64,000 nucleotides of DNA from the NCBI RefSeq assembly GCF_001297125.1, contig NZ_LHPC01000049.1, forward strand, positions 1 to 64,000, written 5' to 3'. Below the pieces are notes generated by a model, which searched no databases, was not told where the DNA came from, and was given only the letters and a program-made list of their open reading frames with translations. The position numbers and the translations under genes are program-made. Source of the DNA: Pseudomonas sp. RIT-PI-q (GTDB lineage Bacteria; Pseudomonadota; Gammaproteobacteria; Pseudomonadales; Pseudomonadaceae). Positions 26,467 to 35,010 of this stretch are shown one piece after another (position 1 is the first letter of the stretch; each line of letters begins with the position of its first letter).

Positions 26467-27180
26467 ATGCAAGAAGACCTCGACGCGCCTGCGCGCAAGC
26501 GCACTCACAACCTGGCCCATGACCTGGTCGCCAAACTGACCCAGAGCATCCTGCTCGGGCAGATGTTGCCGGGCGACAAGCTGCCGTCGGAGAACTCGAT
26601 CGTTCAGGAACACGGAGTCAGTCGCACCGTGGTGCGTGAGGCGATCTCCAAGTTGCAGGCCTCAGGGTTAGTGGAAACCCGCCACGGCATCGGCACGTTT
26701 GTGATTGAGCGAGCACCGGAGCAGGGCCTGCGACTGAACGTCGATACCGCGCTGGGGGTGCGCAGCATTCTGGAGTTGCGCATGGGGCTCGAAACCCAGG
26801 CTGCGGCGCTGGCTGCGATCCGTCGTACTGACCCGCAATTGGTGCAGATGCGCGAAGCGCTCGATGATTATCAAAGCCTGCTGGCCAACAACGACAGCTG
26901 CGTCGAGGCCGACAAACGCTTCCACCTGCTGATCGCCGAAGCCACCGGCAATGTGTGCTTCACCGAGATCATGCAGCAACTGGGTAACGCCATGATTCCG
27001 CGCACCCGGGTCAACGCGGCGGAGCGAGGATCGGCGGATTTGAGCAAGCTCGGGCAGCTTGCCAACCTTGAGCACGAGGCGATTTTCAACGCCATCAAAC
27101 GCCGGGATGCCGATGCGGCGCGGGCGGCCATGTGGCTGCACTTGAGCAACAGCCGCGACCGCTTTTCGGCGGATCGCTGA
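26467..27180 (+). CDS. FadR/GntR-family regulator of the glucarate locus
   Basis: 237 residues. The N-terminal winged helix (about 12-75) includes GDKLPSENSIVQEHGVSRTV and GLVETRHGIGTFV. The C-terminal all-helical FCD domain carries likely metal ligands (Asp/His in EADKRFHLLIAEATGN, and His in LEHEAIFNAI). The family represses sugar-acid or carboxylate genes and is released by a pathway metabolite. It is divergent from gudP-gudD. The ATG at 26467 is preferred over 26458 because TGGATGA then sits at ribosome-binding distance, but either is possible. Confidence 0.9.
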   Translation: MQEDLDAPARKRTHNLAHDLVAKLTQSILLGQMLPGDKLPSENSIVQEHGVSRTVVREAISKLQASGLVETRHGIGTFVIERAPEQGLRLNVDTALGVRSILELRMGLETQAAALAAIRRTDPQLVQMREALDDYQSLLANNDSCVEADKRFHLLIAEATGNVCFTEIMQQLGNAMIPRTRVNAAERGSADLSKLGQLANLEHEAIFNAIKRRDADAARAAMWLHLSNSRDRFSADR

Positions 27181-27272
27181 CAACCGTTGGTCTTCCCGAT
27201 AGCACCCCGATCACGAGGCCGTTTCCAACGAGTACGGCCCAGATTTGCTGGACCTCATCAGTGAGGTGCGTC

Positions 27273-27503
27273 ATGGCTAACGATTCAATGTTCCAGGGTG
27301 GAACGTCCAACATCGACCCCACCAGACCGATCCCCGGTACGGAGGAGGTGCCTGCGGACAACGATATGCCGCCCGGCCGGGATCCTTCGCTGGACCCGGC
27401 CAGCGCAGACTCGGATCCACCTGAAGACTGGATGGACCCGGGAGCGAAAGAGGACGTGCCTCCGGCGGATGAACCGACACCGCTGTCCGATGACAGGCGA
27501 TAA
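27273..27503 (+). CDS. Small Asp-Pro-rich acidic protein (paralogue 1)
   Basis: 76 residues, very hydrophilic, no Cys and a single Trp. Five Asp-Pro dipeptides (e.g. RDPSLDPASADSDPP and WMDPG) suggest an intrinsically disordered chain. GAGGTG lies 6 bases before the ATG, a good ribosome binding site. It resembles in composition and motif (N-terminal M-x-x-(D/N)-S, repeated DP, acidic tail) the two small genes at 44126 and 44349. Function unknown; it is not an obvious operon member. Confidence 0.75.
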   Translation: MANDSMFQGGTSNIDPTRPIPGTEEVPADNDMPPGRDPSLDPASADSDPPEDWMDPGAKEDVPPADEPTPLSDDRR

Positions 27504-27550
27504 ACAGAACCCGGCCAATGTGCCTGGCAGGTCAGCCGCGTCATCGTTCA

Positions 27551-27642
27551 TCGCGGGCAAGCCACGCTCCCACAGGGTGTGTGTCGATCACATCATTTTG
27601 ATCAACACACACACTGTGGGAGCGGGCTTGCCCGCGATAGCG
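27551..27642. repeat. REP palindrome pair
   Basis: TCGCGGGCAAGCCACGCTCC and its inverse flank a centre that itself holds a palindrome, TGTGTGTCGATCACATC...GATCAACACACACA. It sits between two convergent genes, where it may stop transcription from both sides. Confidence 0.9.
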
Positions 27643-27668
27643 TCAGACGCCTCAACACTGTTCACAGA

Positions 27669-28580
27669 TCAGCCGCTAGCCGCCTGACCCCCCCCCCCCC
27701 GCCGCTCCAGATTCAACGCCAACACACTCACCAACACCACCAGCCCACCCACGACAATCATCAACGTCGGCCGCTCACCCAGCGCAAAAGACGCAATCGC
27801 CATGGCCATCGGTGGCACCAGATACAGCGTCATCGTCGCGCGACTCAGGTCAACATGAGCCAACACATACGCCCAGGCCAGATACGCAAGGGCACTGGGA
27901 AACACGCCTAACGAAACCACCGCCAACTGCACATGTACCGGCGCACTGAGCACCTGATCCACCAAGCCAGGCAGGTAAATCAACAGCAGCGCCGTCCCGG
28001 CCCACACCGTGTAGCACACCAGCGTCAGCCCGTCGTAGCGCCGGGCATGATGCTTTTGCAGGGCAAAGTAGATACTCCAGGACAACGCCGCCAGCAGAAT
28101 CAGCAAGCCGTGCGCGTCAATGCTCCCCAGTCCGTGATCGCCGGCCACCACGATCACCACGCCGATCAACCCGAGAAAAACACAGCCCCAACGCCACAGG
28201 CTCACCCGGTCCTTGAACACGAAGCGCGCCAGCAGCGTGCTGAACAACGGAGTCGACTGTGCCAACACGCTGGAGGCTCCGGCACTGACACCTTGCTGGC
28301 CGAAATTGATCGCCACGTGGTGCAGGCTCACCGCAAAGAAACCGAGGGCGAACATCAGCGGCAGGTCGCGAAGCGTTGGCAGGTGGATACCTCGGAACAC
28401 GGCGACCACGGCCATGAACACCGAGGCCAGCAGAAACCGCAGCAGCGCCAGATGAACAGGGTCGTAGGCCTGCAAGCCGATGTGGATGCCGGTCGGGGAA
28501 TAACCCCAACAGGCGACGACAAACGCCATGGCCAGGATGATTTTGACCGGAGAGTGGGAGTCGGCTGCGAGCGCTTGCAT
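27669..28580 (-). CDS. EamA/DMT-family exporter
   Basis: A ten-helix drug/metabolite transporter of 303 residues with two EamA repeats (residues about 12-140 and 155-295). Typical pieces are CWGYSPTGIHIGLQ in helix 1 and SALAYLAWAYVLAHVDLSRA in the second half. These proteins export amino acids or other metabolites. The divergent LysR gene suggests specific control. The last codons run through 13 consecutive G (ERRGGGGQAASG), so the C-terminus can change by slippage without harming the membrane part. Confidence 0.9.
   Translation of the reverse strand: MQALAADSHSPVKIILAMAFVVACWGYSPTGIHIGLQAYDPVHLALLRFLLASVFMAVVAVFRGIHLPTLRDLPLMFALGFFAVSLHHVAINFGQQGVSAGASSVLAQSTPLFSTLLARFVFKDRVSLWRWGCVFLGLIGVVIVVAGDHGLGSIDAHGLLILLAALSWSIYFALQKHHARRYDGLTLVCYTVWAGTALLLIYLPGLVDQVLSAPVHVQLAVVSLGVFPSALAYLAWAYVLAHVDLSRATMTLYLVPPMAMAIASFALGERPTLMIVVGGLVVLVSVLALNLERRGGGGQAASG
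27688..27700. repeat. Mononucleotide tract, 13 C
   Basis: Thirteen C on the plus strand lie inside the last 14 codons of the DMT exporter gene. By far the longest homopolymer noticed in the window, so it is both a candidate slippage site and a likely place for base-call error. Confidence 0.9.
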
Positions 28581-28676
28581 GGTCGGACACCTGAGGGGAT
28601 AGGCACCGAGTATCAGAATTCAGACTGCTCGCTACAACTGACTTATACTGCGTTAACTGTTCACTTTAGGTGATGT

Positions 28677-29540
28677 ATGGAATTGGCTCAGTTACGCATG
28701 TTCAAGACCGTCGCCGACGTCGGCAGCATAGCCCGGGCGGCCGAGCTGTTGCATTGCGTGCCGTCGAACATCACGGCACGGATCAAGTCCCTGGAGGCGG
28801 AGCTGGGTGTCGCGCTGTTTCTGCGCGAGGGGCGCGGGCTGCGCATCAGCCCGTCGGGGCAGACTTTTCTGGTGTACGCCTCGAAGATTCTCGCGCTGAC
28901 GGCTGAAGCCAAACGCGCGGTTGATCCTTCGGCCGAACCGTCCGGGCCCTTGCGCATTGGCGCCATCGAATCTTCCGCCACCGGGCGCTTGCCGCGTTTG
29001 CTGGCCAAATTCCACAAGCGCTTTCCAGCGGTTGCACTGGAGCTGACCACCGGCACCTGGGGGCAATTGCTCGATGACACGGTCAATCACCGGCTCGACG
29101 GCGCGATCGTCGCGGTGGATGTCGAGCGCTCACAACTCAAGCGCACGCCGATGTACCGCGAAGAGTTGCTGCTGATTGCCTCGACGTCGATGGGGCCGGT
29201 GCGCGATATCGCCGATTTGCAGGACAAGACCGTATTCATGTGGCCCCAGGGTTGTCCGTATCGGGCGGCGCTGGAGCATTGGCTGTTACGCCAGGGGCAG
29301 GCGTTGCCGATTGTCAGCCTGGCCAGTTACGGGGCGATTGTCGGGTGCGTCAGTGCTGGCGCCGGCGTCGCGTTGGTGCCCAAAGGCGTCTTCGACCAAT
29401 ACGCCAAGGGCGCCGGTTGCGTGGGGTATGAATTCCCCGAACTGACGGCCATCGACAACCTGTTTTACTGGCATGAAAACGCCGGGGTGCACCCGGCGCG
29501 AGAAGCGTTTGTGGCGATGTTGCACGAAGAATTCGCGTAA
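28677..29540 (+). CDS. LysR-family transcriptional regulator
   Basis: 287 residues. The N-terminal helix-turn-helix (about 3-62) includes LRMFKTVADVGSIARAAELL and NITARIKSLEAELGVALFLR. The C-terminal periplasmic-binding-like effector domain is about 90-285. It is divergent from the DMT exporter with 96 bases between starts, containing TTATACT and a TCAC-N4-GTGA palindrome just before the ATG, suggesting autoregulation. It probably controls the exporter. The effector is unknown. Confidence 0.92.
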   Translation: MELAQLRMFKTVADVGSIARAAELLHCVPSNITARIKSLEAELGVALFLREGRGLRISPSGQTFLVYASKILALTAEAKRAVDPSAEPSGPLRIGAIESSATGRLPRLLAKFHKRFPAVALELTTGTWGQLLDDTVNHRLDGAIVAVDVERSQLKRTPMYREELLLIASTSMGPVRDIADLQDKTVFMWPQGCPYRAALEHWLLRQGQALPIVSLASYGAIVGCVSAGAGVALVPKGVFDQYAKGAGCVGYEFPELTAIDNLFYWHENAGVHPAREAFVAMLHEEFA

Positions 29541-29542
29541 CC

Positions 29543-29629
29543 CTGTAGGAGCTGGCTTGCCAGCGAAGGCGGACTCAGCGGCGATGTAAACCTCAAGGGC
29601 CTCTTCGCTGGCAAGCCAGCTCCTACAGG
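29543..29629. repeat. REP palindrome pair
   Basis: TGTAGGAGCTGGCTTGCCAG and CTGGCAAGCCAGCTCCTACA face each other with perfect arms, between the convergent lysR and trhP genes. Confidence 0.92.
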
Positions 29630-29640
29630 TTCGCGGTGTT

Positions 29641-30978
29641 TCAGAGATCGCTCACATCGCGCATCAACAACCCGAAATCCAATTCCACCGCATCCGGAAT
29701 CGGCAAATACACCGTGTGTCCATCCCCCGGTGCTACGTCGACTGGCTCGCCTTTGACGTTTTGCAGCTGATGCAAATCGAAGTGGAAGTTGCCCTTGGGC
29801 GTCATCAGTTCCATGTGATCGCCCAGGCCAAAACGATTTTTCACTTTGACTTCAGCCAAGCGATCACGCCGCTCCCCCGTCAACTCACCCACAAATTGCT
29901 GGCGCTCCGACACCGAGCTGCCGTGCTGGTAGTTCTGGTATTCGTCATGCACATGCCGACGCAAAAAGCCTTCGGTGTAGCCGCGCTGGGCAAGGGATTC
30001 CAGATCCGTCATCAGGCTACGGTCGAAGTCGCGACCGGCCACCGCGTCGTCGATTGCGCGGCGATAGACCTGAGTGGTCCGTGCGCAATAAAAGTGCGAT
30101 TTGGTCCGCCCTTCGATTTTCAGTGAGTGCACACCCATCTGCGTCAGGCGCTCGACATGCTGCACGGCGCGCAGGTCCTTGGCGTTCATGATGTAAGTGC
30201 CGTGCTCGTCCTCGAAGGCGGGCATCAGTTCGTCAGGTCGATTGGCTTCCTGCAACAGGAACACTTGATCGGTCGGTGCGCCGATGCCCAGTGTGGGTTC
30301 GGGCTGGAAAGTCTGCACAATCTCGCCGAGCTGGTTTTCCGTGGCTTGCTGCGCCGAGTATTTCCAGCGACAGGCGTTGGTGCAGCTGCCCTGATTGGCA
30401 TCGCGCTTGTTCATGTAGCCCGACAGCAGGCAGCGCCCGGAGTAGGCCATGCACAGCGCACCGTGGACGAAAACCTCGAGCTCCATCGCCGGGACCTGCT
30501 GGCGGATTTCGGCGATTTCTTCCAGGGACAGTTCCCGCGACAGGATGATCCGGCTCAAGCCTTGTTGCTGCCAGAACTCGACACTCGCCCAGTTCACCGT
30601 GTTGGCCTGCACCGACAAGTGAATCGGCATCTGCGGGTAATGCCGGCGCACCAGCATGATCAGCCCCGGGTCGGACATGATCAGGGCGTCCGGTGCCATG
30701 GCGATCACCGGCTCCAGGTCCTTGAGGAAGGTCTTGAGCTTGGCGTTATGCGGGGCGATGTTCACCACCACGTAAAAGCGCTTGCCCTGGGCTTGCGCCT
30801 CGCGAATGCCGAGCGCCAGGTTGGCGTGATCGAATTCGTTGTTGCGCACCCGCAGGCTGTAGCGCGGCTGGCCGGCGTACACCGCATCGGCACCGTAGGC
30901 GAAGGCGTAACGCATGTTTTTCAGGGTGCCGGCGGGGGCCAGCAGCTCTGGGGTTGAAAGGGGCGTGGCGAGGGTCAT
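29641..30978 (-). CDS. trhP: tRNA uridine-34 hydroxylation protein TrhP (YegQ, U32 family)
   Basis: A cytoplasmic protein that, with prephenate as a cofactor source, makes 5-hydroxyuridine at tRNA position 34. 445 residues, close to E. coli YegQ (453). The U32 core has PELLAPAGTLKNMRYAFAYG at the N-terminus. The cysteine cluster (Cys in GALCMAYSGRCLLSG and QGSCTNACRWKYS, about residues 170-200) is thought to hold an iron-sulfur cluster, with EGRTKS further on. All are intact. It is divergent from the AI-2E family gene across 162 bases with an FNR/Anr-like site. Confidence 0.92.
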   Translation of the reverse strand: MTLATPLSTPELLAPAGTLKNMRYAFAYGADAVYAGQPRYSLRVRNNEFDHANLALGIREAQAQGKRFYVVVNIAPHNAKLKTFLKDLEPVIAMAPDALIMSDPGLIMLVRRHYPQMPIHLSVQANTVNWASVEFWQQQGLSRIILSRELSLEEIAEIRQQVPAMELEVFVHGALCMAYSGRCLLSGYMNKRDANQGSCTNACRWKYSAQQATENQLGEIVQTFQPEPTLGIGAPTDQVFLLQEANRPDELMPAFEDEHGTYIMNAKDLRAVQHVERLTQMGVHSLKIEGRTKSHFYCARTTQVYRRAIDDAVAGRDFDRSLMTDLESLAQRGYTEGFLRRHVHDEYQNYQHGSSVSERQQFVGELTGERRDRLAEVKVKNRFGLGDHMELMTPKGNFHFDLHQLQNVKGEPVDVAPGDGHTVYLPIPDAVELDFGLLMRDVSDL

Positions 30979-31032
30979 GGCGGGGTCGATCGCAAAAGCT
31001 GCCGAGAGTATGCGGCTTGTCCCCGGGGTTCA

Positions 31033-31046
31033 TTGATCTGGATCTA
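31033..31046. promoter_or_regulatory. Anr/FNR-like box
   Basis: TTGATCTGGATCTA matches the Anr/FNR consensus TTGAT-N4-ATCAA at 9 of 10 fixed positions and has the CTGG centre often seen in Pseudomonas sites. It lies 54 bases upstream of the trhP start and 95 bases upstream of the AI-2E family gene. It could mark oxygen-dependent control of either. Confidence 0.4.
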
Positions 31047-31140
31047 TGCTTGATGAACAAACGGATGGCACTCGCGCGAACCGTGGCGGACTAAGCATCA
31101 GGACGCGCTATGGCGTCTGGCGGACTGACATGGATCGGAC

Positions 31141-32202
31141 ATGAACGAAGAGACGGTACAAAACAAATCACTGGTGATTTTGCTGGGGCTGGTCACCGCC
31201 GCTTTCATCTGGATTTTGCTGCCGTTTTACGGCGCTGTGTTCTGGGCGGTGATCCTCGGCATCCTCTTCGCGCCCCTGCAGCGTCGAATCCAGTTGAAGT
31301 TCGGCTGGCAGCGCAATTTGACGTCGCTGGTGACCCTGAGCATCTGCCTGGTGATTGCTATTTTGCCGGTGATCATCCTCGGTTTCCTGCTGGTTCAAGA
31401 GGGGGCCACGCTGTACAAGAGCATCGAAAGCGGCGAGCTGGATATCGCGGGGTATGTCACGCATTTCAAGCACAGCCTGCCTCCGTACTTTCAACACCTG
31501 CTCGATCGGGCCGGGGTCGGCGAGTTGAATGGGCTGCGGGAGAAAATCATCAAGAGTGCGGTGACGGGCAATGAGTTTATCGCCACCCAGGCCTTCAGTT
31601 TCGGCCAGGGCACTTTTGATTTTGTCGTGAGCTTTTTCATCATGCTCTACCTGCTGTTCTTTTTTCTGCGGGACGGGGCAGAACTGGCACGCAAGGTTCG
31701 CGCTGCCGTACCGCTGCAGGAACACCAGAAACGCCGTTTGCAACTCAAGTTCAATCGCGTGGTGCGGGCCACGGTGAAGGGCAACCTGTTGGTGGCAATC
31801 ACGCAAGGTGCGTTGGGCGGTTTGATTTTCTGGTTTCTGGACATCCCCAGCGCGTTGCTCTGGGCGGTGTTGATGGCGTTTCTATCGCTGTTACCAGCGG
31901 TGGGGGCGGGGATTGTCTGGGCGCCGGTGGCGGCATTTTTCCTGTTCACCGGGGCGATCTGGCAGGGCGTGGTGCTGGGGCTGTTCGGGGTGTTCGTGAT
32001 CGGCCTGGTGGATAACGTGCTGCGCCCGATCCTGGTGGGCAAGGATACGAAGATGCCGGACTATCTGATCCTCATCTCGACCCTGGGCGGCCTGGCGATC
32101 TTCGGCCTCAATGGCTTTGTGATCGGGCCGCTGATCGCCGCGCTGTTCATGTCGAGCTGGGCGATCTTCATTGAAACCAAGCCGCGGGTTCAGCTGCCTT
32201 AG
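31141..32202 (+). CDS. AI-2E (YdiK/PerM) family transporter
   Basis: An inner-membrane protein of 353 residues with about eight hydrophobic segments: a helical hairpin near residues 12-35 (ILLGLVTAAFIWILLPFYG), a mid-protein soluble loop (about 90-150) and the C-terminal family motif GLVDNVLRPILVGK (about 297). The family name comes from E. coli TqsA; most members have unknown cargo, some exchange Na+/H+. It overlaps the small convergent gene downstream by 4 bases. Confidence 0.9.
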   Translation: MNEETVQNKSLVILLGLVTAAFIWILLPFYGAVFWAVILGILFAPLQRRIQLKFGWQRNLTSLVTLSICLVIAILPVIILGFLLVQEGATLYKSIESGELDIAGYVTHFKHSLPPYFQHLLDRAGVGELNGLREKIIKSAVTGNEFIATQAFSFGQGTFDFVVSFFIMLYLLFFFLRDGAELARKVRAAVPLQEHQKRRLQLKFNRVVRATVKGNLLVAITQGALGGLIFWFLDIPSALLWAVLMAFLSLLPAVGAGIVWAPVAAFFLFTGAIWQGVVLGLFGVFVIGLVDNVLRPILVGKDTKMPDYLILISTLGGLAIFGLNGFVIGPLIAALFMSSWAIFIETKPRVQLP

Positions 32203-32381
32203 GCACTGAGTCGGCCTTGGCCGATGCGTTGCGACAGTGCCTGGGCGGCCGGCAGCGAGGTGAGCGGACCACTGATCGGTTCGCCGTCCTGCACCAGATA
32301 CCAACAGGCGAGCAATCCTAGCTCTCTTAGTGGTGCGGGAACGGCGCTGCCAATAACGGACATAATCTGAACCTGGGACAT
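32199..32381 (-). CDS. Small conserved-looking protein, 60 residues
   Basis: The frame MSQVQIMSVIGSAVPAPLRE... encodes a short, mildly hydrophobic protein with a single Cys-Trp-Tyr patch. The start is ATG 32379-32381 because GGAGGT lies 8 bases upstream; a start six codons earlier would place that Shine-Dalgarno inside the gene. No family recognised. It is convergent with, and overlaps by four bases, the membrane transporter gene. Confidence 0.65.
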   Translation of the reverse strand: MSQVQIMSVIGSAVPAPLRELGLLACWYLVQDGEPISGPLTSLPAAQALSQRIGQGRLSA

Positions 32382-32496
32382 AATAAGTACCTCCATCAAT
32401 CTATGGAGCTACCTTACGGACCTGACGCTCGAACGGACAATCAACGCTTTCGATAGTCGTCATTGACGCCAGTGAGTGCAAACGACCGGCTGTCGG

Positions 32497-32691
32497 TCAG
32501 TCGACCACCAGATCCAGCATATGAACCACTTCCTGCTCGTTGAGCAGGCCTTTACGGACCAGGTTTTCTGCCAGCAGCGAGAGAAACTTGGCGCTGCGAT
32601 GGCCTTCCAGGTGCTTGAGTTCGGTCAGGGCGTTGTACACCTTGCTGGAAGTGCACAAGCCGACAATGCGGTGCGGGTTTTGCGTGGGCAT
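32497..32691 (-). CDS. Small basic/helical protein, 64 residues
   Basis: From ATG 32689-32691 (AAGGA 7 bases upstream) the frame encodes 64 residues, predicted mostly helical, with LTELKHLEGHRSAKFLSLLA and LLNEQEVVHMLDLVVD. A longer in-frame start at 32760 lacks a ribosome binding site. No domain recognised; size and helices would suit a small DNA- or protein-binding factor, but that is a guess. Confidence 0.6.
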   Translation of the reverse strand: MPTQNPHRIVGLCTSSKVYNALTELKHLEGHRSAKFLSLLAENLVRKGLLNEQEVVHMLDLVVD

Positions 32692-32883
32692 GAGGTCGTC
32701 CTTGTTGTTATCAACCTGTTGTTTGCGGACAGATCCAAGCTTGCGGACCTGACATGACATAAATATGACCGTTTTCCCCGCAGGGGAAGGGCGGTCGAGT
32801 CAATCTTGCCAACTTAAAGCGCCGAGACTGTCCCGACAGCGACCTTGACGCGATTTTTTCAGACCTGCGCCGACGAGCGGCCA

Positions 32884-32916
32884 CAAAAAAGGCCCCGCTG
32901 TTGAGGCGGGGCCTGA
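32884..32916 (-). terminator. Rho-independent terminator of the PVYVQQP-repeat gene
   Basis: On the minus strand AGGCCCCGCC-tcaaca-GCGGGGCCTTTTTT: an 8-9 bp GC stem followed by six T, 8 bases after the stop codon at 32925. Confidence 0.9.
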
Positions 32917-32924
32917 TGAATCTG

Positions 32925-33293
32925 TTACCAGCGGCCATAACCATGGGGAGGGCCGTAATAGCCACGCGGTGGACCGTAGTAACCACGCGGCGGACCGTAA
33001 TAAACCGGTGGAGGCGCGTAGTAGACCGGTTGTTGCACGTAGACCGGCGCTGGCTGGTAGTAAACCGGTGGCGGTTGTTGCACGTAAACCGGCTGCGGCT
33101 GGGCATAAACCGGTTGCTGTACATAGACCGGCCGGTTGCTGTTGATAATCGCCGAACCGACGATGGCCGAGCCGACGATCGCGCCAAATACCGCTGGACC
33201 TTGCCAACCGCCACCGCCGCCATGGGCTTGCGCTTGCCCTGCGACAGCGAGAACACCGATCAGCAAGGCTACTGTGGGGATTTTACGGATCAT
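32925..33293 (-). CDS. Secreted Tyr/Pro/Gln-rich repeat protein
   Basis: 122 residues. A signal peptide (MIRKIPTVALLIGVLAVAGQAQA) is followed by a glycine-rich HGGGGGW segment and a short small-residue helix VFGAIVGSAIVGSAI. The second half is made of tandem PVYVQQP, PVYYQP and YYGPPRG units ending HGYGRW. This composition suits a surface or periplasmic scaffold protein. It has its own terminator. Similar Pseudomonas proteins exist as hypothetical genes; function unknown. Confidence 0.8.
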   Translation of the reverse strand: MIRKIPTVALLIGVLAVAGQAQAHGGGGGWQGPAVFGAIVGSAIVGSAIINSNRPVYVQQPVYAQPQPVYVQQPPPVYYQPAPVYVQQPVYYAPPPVYYGPPRGYYGPPRGYYGPPHGYGRW

Positions 33294-33538
33294 GATAATT
33301 CCTCGGTTCTTCGACCCGGCGCTTGCGTCTGCAATAGACCCAAGGATTGTCGCGGGGATACATCTAAGACAGCGTTTTTTTGAAAATCAGCACAGCCGTT
33401 GGGTAAATTTTGTGTAAGGTCTGTACCGACTTCCTTACCGACCTGCGGTGCAGCGCGCAGGCAGGCCTTTATGATCGATCAGAACACGGTGGCATGGCTA
33501 ATCCCGTCCATCTGAAAGTGCTATTGAAGGAGATTCAC

Positions 33539-34357
33539 ATGCAGATGAACCCCAACAAAGACACCCAATTGTGCATGTCCCTCTCGGGGCGCCCCGGGAA
33601 CTTTGGCCTGCGTTTTCACAATCATCTGTACGAGCAACTGGGCCTGAACTTCTACTATAAAGCCTTCAGTAGCCAGGACCTGCCGGGGGCCGTCGGTGGC
33701 ATTCGTGCCCTGGGAATTCGGGGTTGTGGCGTGTCGATGCCGTTCAAGGAGGCCTGCATTGCGCTGGTCGATGAGTTGGACGCCTCCGCTGCGGCCATTC
33801 AATCGATCAACACCATCGTCAACACCCAGGGCCATCTCAAGGCTTACAACACCGATTACATCGCCATCGCCCAGTTGCTGGCCACGCACCAGGTGCCCAA
33901 GGATTCGACCTTCGCCCTGCGCGGCAGCGGCGGCATGGCCAAGGCGGTGGCCAGCGCGTTGCGCGATGGCGGCTACAAAAACGGCTTGATCGTCGCCCGC
34001 AATGAACAAGCCGGTCGTGCGTTGGCAGAATCGCTGGGTTATGAATGGCAAGCCGAATTGGGCGCCCAGCGCCCGCAAATGCTGATCAACGTCACACCGA
34101 TCGGCATGACGGGCGGGCCAGAGGCCGATCAACTGGCATTTGATACTGAAACCATTAAAGCGGCGGAGACTGTCTTCGATGTGGTGGCGATCCCCTCGGA
34201 AACGCCGCTGATCGTGCGTGGTCGTGCTGAGGGCAAGCGAGTGATCACCGGGTTGGAAGTGATCGCGATCCAGGCGCTGGAGCAGTTTGTGCTTTACACC
34301 GGCGTGCGGCCGACGGATGAGCAGTTTCAGCAAGCGGTGGCGTTTGCGCGCAGCTGA
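33539..34357 (+). CDS. Shikimate dehydrogenase-like protein (AroE family)
   Basis: 272 residues with the shikimate/quinate dehydrogenase fold. The substrate-binding N-terminal domain has CMSLSGRPGNFGLRFHNHL, the catalytic Lys in GCGVSMPFKEA, and Asp in YNTDYIAIA. The Rossmann domain has RGSGGMAKAVASAL. The usual SxSxxxH loop is altered by an inserted GRPGNFGLRF, typical of the subgroup that is not the main biosynthetic AroE. The start is ATG 33539, with AAGGAG 6 bases upstream. A GTAAGG...CCTTAC inverted repeat lies near 33414-33437. Confidence 0.88.
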   Translation: MQMNPNKDTQLCMSLSGRPGNFGLRFHNHLYEQLGLNFYYKAFSSQDLPGAVGGIRALGIRGCGVSMPFKEACIALVDELDASAAAIQSINTIVNTQGHLKAYNTDYIAIAQLLATHQVPKDSTFALRGSGGMAKAVASALRDGGYKNGLIVARNEQAGRALAESLGYEWQAELGAQRPQMLINVTPIGMTGGPEADQLAFDTETIKAAETVFDVVAIPSETPLIVRGRAEGKRVITGLEVIAIQALEQFVLYTGVRPTDEQFQQAVAFARS

Positions 34358-34370
34358 ACCGTGAAAGATC

Positions 34371-34440
34371 AAAAGATCGCGGCCTTCGGCAGCTCCTGCA
34401 TGCGTACATCTGTAGGAGCTGCCGAAGGCTGCGATCTTTT
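34371..34440. repeat. AAAAGATCGCGGCC inverted repeat (REP-related), copy 1
   Basis: Arms AAAAGATCGCGGCCTTCGGC and GCCGAAGGCTGCGATCTTTT, each extended by AGCTCCT/AGGAGCT, enclose a 20-base centre. Related copies lie at 38019 and 56701. It could terminate the aroE-like transcript, since the right arm ends in TTTT. Confidence 0.9.
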
Positions 34441-34479
34441 GCGTTTGTGCCCATAACAACAATGTGACCGAGGTTTCCC

Positions 34480-34998
34480 ATGCATCCCGCCATCCTCAAC
34501 CTGAATCAGGTCGAACTTGAGACGCTGCCTGAAGCGCTCGCCCCAACCGGTGACACCGCTGGCCGCTATCAACAGCGCCTGGCCCGCATTGGCCAGCAAC
34601 TGGGCGCGCAGAAACTGGGTTATCGCTTGTATGTCCTGGAACCGGGCATGCGTGGCAGCCCGTTCCATAGCCACCGGGTCAACGAGGAGATGTTTTATAT
34701 CGTGGCCGGGGAAGGGCAGATTCGCCTGGGCACCGAGCGTTTTCCAATTCGTGCGGGGGATGTCATCGCCTGCCCACCGGGCGGTCCCGAAGCCGCGCAC
34801 CAGATCATCAATAACAGCAACGGCGAGTTGCGCTACCTGGCGGTCAGTACCCAGCAATCGCCGGAGATTTGTGAGTACCCGGATTCCGGCAAGTACGCGG
34901 TGATGGACAACTTTCAGGTCGACGCCGAGGGCCATGCCACGGGCTTCGTCGCCGTCGCCCGACAGGCCGATGGCGTTGATTACTGGGACGGCGAGTAA
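34480..34998 (+). CDS. Cupin-domain protein
   Basis: 172 residues with one central cupin barrel. Motif 1 is PFHSHRVNEEMFYIVAGEG with metal ligands His-His-Glu, and motif 2 is GDVIACPPGGPEAAHQIIN with the final His. Single-domain cupins of this length are dioxygenases, isomerases or sugar-binding proteins; the reaction cannot be inferred. It stands alone between two repeat elements. Confidence 0.85.
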   Translation: MHPAILNLNQVELETLPEALAPTGDTAGRYQQRLARIGQQLGAQKLGYRLYVLEPGMRGSPFHSHRVNEEMFYIVAGEGQIRLGTERFPIRAGDVIACPPGGPEAAHQIINNSNGELRYLAVSTQQSPEICEYPDSGKYAVMDNFQVDAEGHATGFVAVARQADGVDYWDGE

Positions 34999-35010
34999 AC
35001 ACACATCCCC

